This document shows positions 15,201 to 20,233 of a stretch of 20,233 bases of DNA, in pieces. The DNA comes from JBCDBL01 sp039183635. GTDB lineage: Bacteria > Pseudomonadota > Alphaproteobacteria > Caulobacterales > Parvularculaceae. The first letter of the stretch is position 1, and the number at the start of each line of letters is the position of its first letter. The notes under the pieces are model-generated. The model did not search any database, was not told the origin of the DNA, and worked only from the letters and a program-made list of their open reading frames with translations. Where the stretch lies: contig JBCDBL010000079.1 in the NCBI GenBank assembly GCA_039183635.1, forward strand, positions 1-20,233, given 5' to 3'. The translations under genes were made by a program, and so were the position numbers.

Positions 15201-15399
15201 GGTAAGACACCGAGACGGTGACGGTGTTGGTGGCGTAGGTTGGAAACGTTTCCTGACGCACTCTGTCGAGGGCGAACAGGCCGCCGAAAATCAGCGCCAG
15301 CATCAAGAGGTTAGCGGCCACATGGTTTTCCGCCATCCAGGCGACCAGTCCTGAAGCGCCGCCCCTGCCGGGGGAGATGGAAGGTGCGTTGTCTGACAT
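12211..15399 (-). CDS. RND efflux pump permease subunit (AcrB/HAE1-like)
   Basis: A 1062-residue inner-membrane, proton-driven pump subunit, similar in length to AcrB (1049). It shows the two-fold repeated layout: TM1 about 28-45, a large periplasmic porter region, a cluster of helices about 345-500, then the second half with TM7 about 550-570, a second periplasmic region, and a final helix cluster. The proton-relay pair D411-D412 is present in GIVVDDAIIVGENIY. YPGASPEEVEEGV is the usual signature after TM1. In the second half GLVVNGALVLTKRYNE corresponds to TM10; the position of AcrB Lys940 appears to hold Val, as in several other RND subfamilies. It starts three bases after the membrane-fusion gene, whose final codons supply its GGAGGG ribosome-binding site. 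Substrate is unknown: antibiotics, detergents or toxic metabolites are possible. It lacks the heavy-metal signatures of CusA/CzcA as far as I can see. Confidence 0.95.
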   Translation of the reverse strand: MSDNAPSISPGRGGASGLVAWMAENHVAANLLMLALIFGGLFALDRVRQETFPTYATNTVTVSVSYPGASPEEVEEGVVLAIESELRSISGITSVTSSANEGRGYVSAELSDGVDPDRLSQDIRNGVDRITSFPDDAEPARVELQQRSRSIVDLAIIGNIPEADLFALTERMRNDLLNLESVAQVQSSGRRAPEISIEIPEERLRALNLTLEDVAGRVRAAARDVPAGGLETADGEFLLRTEGRRERGLEFGDIPLKTDADGSKVFVQDIAKVVDGFEEGASYFRFNGKPGMRLRLLQAETGEPIELAKEVMAYVAQFNETLPEGVEVVVTRNFADVYKARMSTLVKNGVIGLILVIITLGLFLNLRLAFWVALSIPIVFIGSFTILLPLDISINMISMFAFILTLGIVVDDAIIVGENIYAKTEAGLPVNRAVVDGVREMTVPVLFAVGTNIIAFIPLMMVPGETGQFLISMPIVACIVFFVSLIEALLILPAHLNAKGKPKTQAAGLAARLYAPMARVSTFREGVAKSLDRLRDGPFRKTLAWSLSHRYVTLVLFAGFIVLIGAWNQSGRIELQWRPRIPSNSIDAELTMPTDATFAETLAIAKHIETAGLRAIDQLPGGREALESWSIEGGGRDYTEAEVTFSFASGERAFTQDDFTRTWRREIGPLPSIKTLTFDFLVGPGAGKALRVNLSHPSNGILEDAARELANTMRSFSGVVEVSDGVTEGKRQIRFTLTDEARALGLTENGLGRQLRAAGFGAEALRMLRDGNEVKVMVRLPQAERDSVSSLADFIVRTPTGIEIPLSQAAHFDNTRAFTSINREDGQRVIRVTGGVDLKSGASPGLIMSEIGAEALPAIALKYPGLTYDIDSGFGGRRGRNEALGAILSGLAGMIVIIYALMASLFRSYTQGAVVMLTIPASVAAAIAGHIIMGHNLSSSSVYGMIALCGLVVNGALVLTKRYNEMRADGATDADAIVNATVSRFRPIVLTSITTTAGLTPMLFETSVQALFLVPLAIALSFGTVFSTFVILFLIPTLHMLHSDAKRALSRRREKHLPYPAE

Positions 15400-15402
15400 C
15401 GC

Positions 15403-16698
15403 CTAAGGCCCTCCGGTTGCGGCGCTTGCGCCGCCGCCCGTCAGTCCATTGCGCGCGTCCTGGTCCAACGCCCCGGTCCGCGCCGCCGTCGCTCCTTGTA
15501 TCGGCGCACCGGTTTGCGGGTCGACAAGTTGGACCCTGAGCGCCGCGCCGGGGGCTGCGGCGGACAGGCGGCTGACGATGAGACGGTCCCCGGAGGGGAA
15601 GTCCGCCCGCAGAAGGACCGTGTCCTCCAGCTCCCAAACGACGTTGGCGTTCCGGCGCTGCAGCGTGTCGTCGGCGTCGGCGACGAGAACCGTGTTGTTG
15701 TCCTGGAGGGCTCTGCGCGGGACGGCGACGACGTCGCGCACAAGGCCTGCGGCGATCTCCGCTGAAACATAGGCGCCCATGAGCAAAGGCGTTCTTTCGG
15801 CGTTTTCCGGCGTCAGGGAGAGCGGGTCGCGCACGGCGATGAGGGCGCCGCCGAGACGGGTCTGTGCGGCAAGGTCCGCACGCACCCGCACCACTTCCCC
15901 CTGGTAGGAGACGCCGTTCGCCGTGATCGTCGCCGGCGAGCCCGGCGCGTCGCCATTGCGCGGAACCAGGCGCGCCAGGCGATCCTGCCGCACACGGATC
16001 TCCACCCAGAAGGCGTCGGCCCGGGCGGCGACTCCCACAAGGTCCCGGGCGCCGGCGATCTCGCCTTCGGCCGCGTCGACGGACACGATGACGACATCGT
16101 AGGGCAGGGTGAGACGGGTGCGCTCAAGATTGAGCTTGGCGCGCTCCACCGCCGCCTCTGCGGTTTTCAGCTCCGCCTCGACCCGGGCGAGTTGCGGGCC
16201 GCGCAGGGCCAGCGCCCGGGAGGCGGCGTCGAACTCCAATTCGTCCGAAAGCAGCGCGAACTCCTCCTGGGCGATCACCTGCTGGCCCCGCTCGATGGCG
16301 ACGTTGGCGCGCGCCTGGGCCAGGGCGGCTTCGGCGTCGGCGAGGGCGAGATCGTAGTCCCGCGGGTCGATCGTAATGATCGCCTCTCCGGCGGGTATGA
16401 GCCCGCCCGGAGCGAAATTCCCGTGGGCGGAGACGATTTGACCGGCGACCTGGGGACGCACCTCGCTCTGGCGCACCGCGGCGCCGACCACGCCCTGACC
16501 CTTAACGGACACGTCGATGTCCGAGGGGGCGAGGGCGATCGCCTCCACTGTGATCGCCGCGGCTTCAGGGCGCTGGCGCTGGCTTTTCGGCGCCGACATC
16601 ATCAGCATCCACACCACAACGGCGAACGTCAGGGCGATCAGGGCCGGCGCTGTGGCGGGGTGGCGCTTAAGGCGCGTGACCAAGGACGGCGCGGTCAT
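15403..16698 (-). CDS. RND efflux periplasmic adaptor (membrane fusion protein, HlyD/AcrA-like)
   Basis: A 431-residue periplasmic adaptor that links the permease to the outer-membrane channel. There is an N-terminal membrane anchor (about residues 17-35, ALIALTFAVVVWMLMM) without an evident lipobox, so it is probably anchored by this helix. Then come the lipoyl/barrel-sandwich half (VRPQVAGQIVSAHGNFAPGGLIPAGEAIITID), a long alpha-helical hairpin rich in Ala, Glu and Arg (about 115-205), the second lipoyl half (LTLPYDVVIVSVDAAEGEIAGARDLVG), and beta-barrel parts. The C-terminal 50 residues are Gly/Ala-rich and probably disordered. Its ATG overlaps the stop of the outer-membrane gene in an ATGA arrangement, and three bases separate it from the permease gene, so all three products are expected in fixed proportion. 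Confidence 0.94.
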   Translation of the reverse strand: MTAPSLVTRLKRHPATAPALIALTFAVVVWMLMMSAPKSQRQRPEAAAITVEAIALAPSDIDVSVKGQGVVGAAVRQSEVRPQVAGQIVSAHGNFAPGGLIPAGEAIITIDPRDYDLALADAEAALAQARANVAIERGQQVIAQEEFALLSDELEFDAASRALALRGPQLARVEAELKTAEAAVERAKLNLERTRLTLPYDVVIVSVDAAEGEIAGARDLVGVAARADAFWVEIRVRQDRLARLVPRNGDAPGSPATITANGVSYQGEVVRVRADLAAQTRLGGALIAVRDPLSLTPENAERTPLLMGAYVSAEIAAGLVRDVVAVPRRALQDNNTVLVADADDTLQRRNANVVWELEDTVLLRADFPSGDRLIVSRLSAAAPGAALRVQLVDPQTGAPIQGATAARTGALDQDARNGLTGGGASAATGGP

Positions 16699-18104
16699 GT
16701 GTCATATCCTTGGGTTGGATCGGTCGGACTGCGGCCGGGGGCCTCAGTAAGGCCGAGAGCGGTGTGCAGATTAATACGGGTGCGCGCAAGATCGGCGCGC
16801 AGGGAGAGGTTGGCGCGTTCCTGCTGTTGCACCGACTGCACGGCGTCCAGCACCGGCAGGAAGTCGCTCGCCCCCTGGCGGTAACGGCGCTGTGCGGCCT
16901 CAAGCAGGCGGCGTGCGGTGGCGAGACGTTCGTCGGACAGGGCGATAGCGTCCGTGGTCTGGCGTTCTTCCGCAATCAGCGAATCGACGCCGGCGACGGC
17001 TGCGAGCCAATCCCTGACATAGGCGGCGCCGGCCTCCTCCAGCTCGGCGCGGCGGCGTTGGACGGCGGCGCGTTTCGCGCCGGTGTCGAACACCGTCAGC
17101 GCCGTCGACGCGGTCGCGCTCACAAGCTCCTGCGGCGATCCCGATACGGCCGAGGCCACCGCGGACCCTGTAAAAGACAGCGATGGCAGGCGATCGCGGA
17201 GCGCTGCGCCATACCGAGCATCGGCGGCGTCGAGGGCGGCCTTGGCGCTGCGTAAATCCGGACGCGTGTCCAATAGGTCCTCGGGCGCGCCGATGGCGAA
17301 ATCGTTATTGATTTCCGGCGTCGTCAAAAACGCGGACCTGGTGTCGAGGCTGTCGAGGTTAGCGCCGGTAAGGGCTGAGATGGCGTTCAAGGCCGCCCGC
17401 CGGCGCGCGGCGAGGGACGGGCGTTGTTCGGCGAGGGAGGCGAGCTGGTTGCGCTGCTGCAAGACGTCGACGATGGAGGCCTGGCCCTGGGCGAAGCGCA
17501 GCTCCGTCAGCCGCAACAGGGTTTCGCTCACTTCGATTTGCGCGGCGATCAGCGCGTCGAGTTCCGCCGTCTCTCCGGCCTCGGCGGCTTGCAAGGCGAT
17601 GTTTTGCGCCAGCGCCAGACGGGCGGCGTCGAAATCCGCCGCCGCAACGGCGACGTCCGCCGCCGCTGCATTGCGCAGCGCCCTCAAACGCCCCGAGATG
17701 TCGAGGGGAAGCGTTGCGTCCACCGCGCCGCGCAGGGTTTCGTCGACATCGCCGTCGCTGTCCTCCGAGGCGCTGGCGCGCCCCGACACCACGACATCGA
17801 ACCACCTTGCGGCCTCCGCCTCGGCTTTGCGGGCGCGTGCGGCGTCGAAACGGGCGGCGGCGACCGCGATGTCGGGGGCGGCGTCAAAGGCGGTTTCAGT
17901 GGCGGCGGCGAGGGCCCGGGGCGGGCTGCGGGTCCACCAGGGCGTCGTAAGAGCATTGGCCGTTCGCGCCCCGGCGGACGGGTAGGTCGCCGGCGTCGTT
18001 TTGGCGATTGCAAGGTCCGGCGCCTCCGGGGCGCCCGCGCACGACCACAGGCCTGCGGCGAGACAGGCGGGAAGAATATGGCGCAAAGCGGGTGTCATGC
18101 GCAC
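16695..18104 (-). CDS. RND efflux outer-membrane factor, NodT/TolC-like lipoprotein
   Basis: A 469-residue outer-membrane channel of the NodT family. It has a lipoprotein signal with lipobox LWSC (lipidated Cys22), then two repeated OEP halves made of long Ala/Arg/Glu-rich helices: AFDAAPDIAVAAARFDAARARKAE in the first, DTRPDLRSAKAALDAADARYGAAL in the second. Each is followed by a beta segment (DVVVSGRAS; LPSLSFTGSAVAS), and the protein ends with RYRQGASDFLPVLDAVQ, a hallmark of the family. It forms the exit duct of the tripartite pump. The GTG at 18104 and the ATG at 18098 are both usable; AAGGG lies four bases before the GTG, so the GTG is slightly favoured. It is the first gene of the operon, ahead of adaptor and permease. 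The coding sequence is very GC-rich. Confidence 0.93.
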   Translation of the reverse strand: MRMTPALRHILPACLAAGLWSCAGAPEAPDLAIAKTTPATYPSAGARTANALTTPWWTRSPPRALAAATETAFDAAPDIAVAAARFDAARARKAEAEAARWFDVVVSGRASASEDSDGDVDETLRGAVDATLPLDISGRLRALRNAAAADVAVAAADFDAARLALAQNIALQAAEAGETAELDALIAAQIEVSETLLRLTELRFAQGQASIVDVLQQRNQLASLAEQRPSLAARRRAALNAISALTGANLDSLDTRSAFLTTPEINNDFAIGAPEDLLDTRPDLRSAKAALDAADARYGAALRDRLPSLSFTGSAVASAVSGSPQELVSATASTALTVFDTGAKRAAVQRRRAELEEAGAAYVRDWLAAVAGVDSLIAEERQTTDAIALSDERLATARRLLEAAQRRYRQGASDFLPVLDAVQSVQQQERANLSLRADLARTRINLHTALGLTEAPGRSPTDPTQGYDT

Positions 18105-18195
18105 AAGGCCCTTTAAGATGGCGAACAGAGCCCTTTTATAACGCGCAAAGCCTTAATTTCCGTCATGGTTTTCGACGAAAGGAGCCCGTCGGGCG

Positions 18196-19221
18196 TTAAA
18201 AACCGAAGGTTACCTGCGAGGCAAGCCACGGCAGGCCGAGCGCGAGCACGACGCTGATAATGAGACCGATAATGGCTTTGCCGGCGTCCGACAGAACGAT
18301 CTTTGACGTCGCCGCAATCGGACGCACCTTGTCGATTGTGGCGATCGCGTATTCCCGACCGGCGATAAGCCCGAGAAACACCCAGGTCGTCGACATAGGA
18401 ATGTCTGACATCTCCTTGAAAACAAATAGAATTGTTCCAAACATGAAGTCGATGATGGTGGCCGAGCGAATGTCCGTCACCGAGGTTTTGGACTTCAGGA
18501 TTCTTTGCACCGGGCCGCCGGCGTTCGCAAACGTCACAGCCAGAAAGACTGCGATCGCCGCAAGGCCGCCATAGGCGTATATCGGCGATATCGTCGCCAT
18601 ATAGCCGCCGCCGTCTACCGGGACGTACTCAAGGGGCAGGAAAATGAAGATGTTGGCGAAGTCCTGCATCAGCCATACGCCCCACAGATAGGCGGTCGTC
18701 ATCCATTGCAGAACAACCCATCCGGCGGCGTATTGTTGGTCCTTCGTTTTGATGAAAAACCGCTCAAGGGTCGGCGCCAGGATGGCGTATGTCAGCCCGC
18801 CGACGCCGAACGCGACGATGTAACCAAGCCCTGACTTGATCAGCATGCTTTGCAGGTTGGCGGTGCTGGCGAAGATCGTCAGAACCATAAAAGTCGTCGA
18901 TACGGGAATGCCGAGCCGCGTGAGGAACAAAAGCGTCAGCGGCGGCAGGATATGGTACCATTCGACCGCCGGGCCTGTGACGGCCCCGCCGTTTTCAACG
19001 CCGAATCTGTTCAGCCGGTCAAACGCCGGATCGCCGCCGCTCGTCACATAGCCGTAAACGAAAACCACAACCAGGATCGATGCGGCGAAGAGGTACAGGA
19101 CCGTCCAGTGCAGACGCTTGTTGGAGTTGATGAACGTGCCGAGGGTTTGGAGCGCGTCGTTGCCGACGACGGCGTAGGCCGCGAACAAAAACCCCACAAT
19201 CGCGAAAATATTGTAATCCAT
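18196..19221 (-). CDS. PiT-like inorganic phosphate transporter family permease
   Basis: A 341-residue polytopic membrane protein, shorter than E. coli PitA (499). The family's duplicated signature is visible in degenerate form. In half one it is G20-N-D-A-L-Q-T-L-G28 plus GIPVSTTF (104-111); in half two QDFANIFIFLP (186-196) plus DIPMSTTWVFLGLIAGREYA (273-292). This two-fold pattern with paired P-x-S-T-T motifs supports the PiT superfamily. The large central loop of PitA is absent. It should move phosphate, or a related anion, across the inner membrane. A PhoB-box match about 60 bases upstream supports a phosphate-linked role. There is no strong ribosome-binding site before the ATG at 19221. 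It stands alone, 91 bases upstream of the RND operon on the same strand. No PhoU-like partner is visible. Confidence 0.82.
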   Translation of the reverse strand: MDYNIFAIVGFLFAAYAVVGNDALQTLGTFINSNKRLHWTVLYLFAASILVVVFVYGYVTSGGDPAFDRLNRFGVENGGAVTGPAVEWYHILPPLTLLFLTRLGIPVSTTFMVLTIFASTANLQSMLIKSGLGYIVAFGVGGLTYAILAPTLERFFIKTKDQQYAAGWVVLQWMTTAYLWGVWLMQDFANIFIFLPLEYVPVDGGGYMATISPIYAYGGLAAIAVFLAVTFANAGGPVQRILKSKTSVTDIRSATIIDFMFGTILFVFKEMSDIPMSTTWVFLGLIAGREYAIATIDKVRPIAATSKIVLSDAGKAIIGLIISVVLALGLPWLASQVTFGF

Positions 19222-19282
19222 TGAATTTTCTTACTATCCCCAAGACCGCCGCACGATTTAAAACTGAATTGAACGCCTTGAT

Positions 19283-19300
19283 GTGTCAGTTTGATGACAA
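19283..19300 (-). promoter_or_regulatory. Candidate PhoB box upstream of the PiT-like gene
   Basis: Read on the minus strand, bases 19300 to 19283 are TTGTCATCAAACTGACAC. This is two 7-base half-sites (TTGTCAT, CTGACAC) separated by four A-rich bases, matching 15 of 18 positions of the usual PhoB consensus CTGTCATAAATCTGTCAC with its accepted A/T choices. It lies 62 bases before the start of a PiT-like transporter gene, in the correct orientation. No clear -10 box follows. Confidence 0.5.
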
Positions 19301-19336
19301 CGGTTGATCTTGCCCGTGATTATGCTGAACCGAAGG

Positions 19337-19348
19337 CGTTGCGCAACG
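19337..19348. promoter_or_regulatory. 12-base perfect palindrome, possible operator
   Basis: CGTTGCGCAACG is its own reverse complement. It lies 116 bases upstream of the PiT-like start and about 780 bases before the thiolase start. Perfect palindromes of this size in intergenic DNA are often dimeric-repressor sites, but no regulator gene is adjacent and only one copy is seen. Confidence 0.25.
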
Positions 19349-19701
19349 GCGCAAACGGTGTTTTGCACACGTGTCGCACATGCAAAATACCGGTCGATAG
19401 GTCATGTACTGAGGAATCTGAAAGCCTCTGTTCTATAGCCGGTGCTTTTTGCGTTTCCCGGGCGATAGCGGGGCGGGGGCGCATGGCCTGTTTTCTCCAC
19501 TGGCGCCTGGTGACTATTTTAAAGACCGAAGTTCAAGATGTTTCTTCTGCAGCGCAAAGGGCGTTCTCCATAATGGCGTCCACATAGATATTTAGGGGGG
19601 GGATAGTGGGACGGCCGCCGAGAACGGTGTTGATCTTTTTACAGGTCTTTTGAATGTCCGCAGCGACGACATTTCGATGCGGGGGTTGGGCGTGAGGGGC
19701 G

Positions 19702-19726
19702 TCCGCTTAAGGCGCCCTTGAGCGGA
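19702..19726. ncRNA. Strong hairpin, possible RNA structure
   Basis: TCCGCTTAAGG (19702-19712) and CCTTGAGCGGA (19716-19726) pair over 11 positions with one G-T wobble around a three-base loop CGC. The hairpin is followed by AATATCG, not a T-run, so it is not an intrinsic terminator on the plus strand; on the minus strand it continues with CGCCCCTCACGCC, also no T-run. It may be part of a small RNA, a leader, or a dispersed palindromic element. The type label is tentative. Confidence 0.25.
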
Positions 19727-20124
19727 AATATCGTGTCGGGGCCAATATTGACAAGCGTGGTTTTCTACAGTTTGCGCTTCGGTATGCGCGTTAACACTGG
19801 CGGCATAAGGGAATGAAACTATTAAGCCGTATAAGGAAAATGTGTGTGCAAAAAACGCCACACACCCGATTGCGCGCGCATGTTAAACCCGATAACGCCT
19901 TAAAAAAGCGGTTCCGCCATCTCAGCCTCGTGAAGGCTGACAGACACCTTGTCAAACCCGCGGCTGCAGGCGTCAGCTGTATGCGGCATTGGACCGCGCT
20001 TTGCGGTTTGGGTTAGCGTAACGCCGCAGCTCTGGCGGATGTTCGCCGGAGGCGGGACGCGCCGTTCGGGCTCTTGAGGCGCCGCCCGCGCATCTAAGCC
20101 CATGAAATAAGGATATGTCGAACC

Positions 20125-20233
20125 ATGCGTGAAGCCGTCATTGTTTCCACCGCCCGCACCCCCATCGGAAAAGCTTATCGGGGCGCCTTTAACAATACGA
20201 CCACGCCGGCCCTCGGCGCCCATGCGATCAAAC
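20125..20233 (+). CDS. Acetyl-CoA acetyltransferase / thiolase, N-terminal part (partial)
   Basis: The first 36 residues of a thiolase are visible before the window ends. MREAVIVSTARTPIGKAYRGAF is the typical opening of bacterial thiolases of the FadA/acetyl-CoA acetyltransferase group. These either cleave 3-ketoacyl-CoA with CoA in fatty-acid oxidation or condense two acetyl-CoA. The ATG at 20125 is preceded by AAGGA about 12 bases upstream. An in-frame stop at 20095-20097 leaves no better upstream start. The catalytic Cys (near residue 90 in the family) is outside the window, so FadA-type and biosynthetic thiolases cannot be separated. NNTTTPALGAHAI is more like the fatty-acid-oxidation type, as inference only. 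Confidence 0.88.
   Translation, partial: MREAVIVSTARTPIGKAYRGAFNNTTTPALGAHAIK

Larger units (their letters stand above)
19222..20124. other. About 900-base gene-free region with several inverted repeats
   Basis: This region separates the divergent PiT-like and thiolase genes. ORFs in it are short, overlap each other on both strands, lack ribosome-binding sites and resemble nothing I know. Contents: a candidate Pho box (19283-19300), a 12-base perfect palindrome (19337-19348), TTTTGCA/TGCAAAA arms (19361-19387), a G-run near 19593-19600, a strong hairpin (19702-19726), and two shorter hairpins (19922-19940 and 19993-20007). It is unusually long for an intergenic region here and could hide a small RNA or an unrecognised short gene. 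Confidence 0.6.

Noticed and set aside
17083..17985. A 300-codon plus-strand ORF
   Set aside because: It is antisense to the outer-membrane factor gene. High GC removes stop codons from the opposite strand, and its Ser/Arg/Ala-rich sequence is typical of such shadows.
19291..19587. A 98-codon plus-strand ORF in the gene-free region
   Set aside because: It starts at TTG or an adjacent ATG without a ribosome-binding site, overlaps the Pho-box candidate, and is not recognisable.
19813..20016. A 67-codon basic plus-strand ORF
   Set aside because: AAGGGA lies too close to its ATG, the sequence is not recognisable, and it overlaps hairpins; kept only as a remote possibility.
19900..20223. A 107-codon minus-strand ORF at the right edge
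   Set aside because: It is antisense to the thiolase start and has low-complexity Gly/Arg composition.

Overview
The window looks like chromosome of an alphaproteobacterium. The coding sequence is moderately to strongly GC-rich, and the gene set is typical of that class: paired CaiB/BaiF CoA-transferases, a DUF6460-type small membrane protein, a NodT-type outer-membrane factor, a bacterial ATP-dependent DNA ligase and a FadA-like thiolase. Palindromic intergenic elements of a kind I recall from alphaproteobacteria also occur. I cannot assign a genus. I see no rRNA, tRNA, CRISPR array, transposase or phage gene.

Left part (1-4754). The window opens inside a family III CoA-transferase gene, followed 17 bases later by a complete second one. 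A convergent minus-strand cluster encodes an MscS mechanosensitive channel, a DUF6460 membrane protein and a GNAT acetyltransferase. Next come a minus-strand protein with two thioredoxin-fold domains (CGEC and CGHC) and a divergent small secreted protein.

Middle part (4957-10281). A three-gene minus-strand unit encodes a large single-pass membrane protein with a periplasmic peptidoglycan-binding domain and Sel1/TPR-like helices, then two small lipoproteins. It is visibly less GC-rich than the rest (38% in a 60-base sample at 7561-7620, against 73% at 17641-17700). I do not recognise it as a described system, and it is the best candidate here for unexplored biology. After about 480 gene-free bases comes an ATP-dependent DNA ligase without its usual nuclease and helicase partners.

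Right part (10384-20233). An AbgT-family transporter is divergent from the ligase and is followed directly by 3.6 tandem copies of a 58-base palindromic element. A tightly packed minus-strand operon then encodes a complete tripartite RND efflux system in the order outer-membrane lipoprotein, membrane-fusion protein, permease. A PiT-like permease follows, with a good PhoB-box match about 60 bases upstream of its start. About 900 gene-free bases with several hairpins separate it from the start of a thiolase gene, which runs off the window.

The main observations beyond routine annotation are the envelope module, the Pho box, and the two sequence-divergent but architecturally identical palindromic elements whose arms co-vary.
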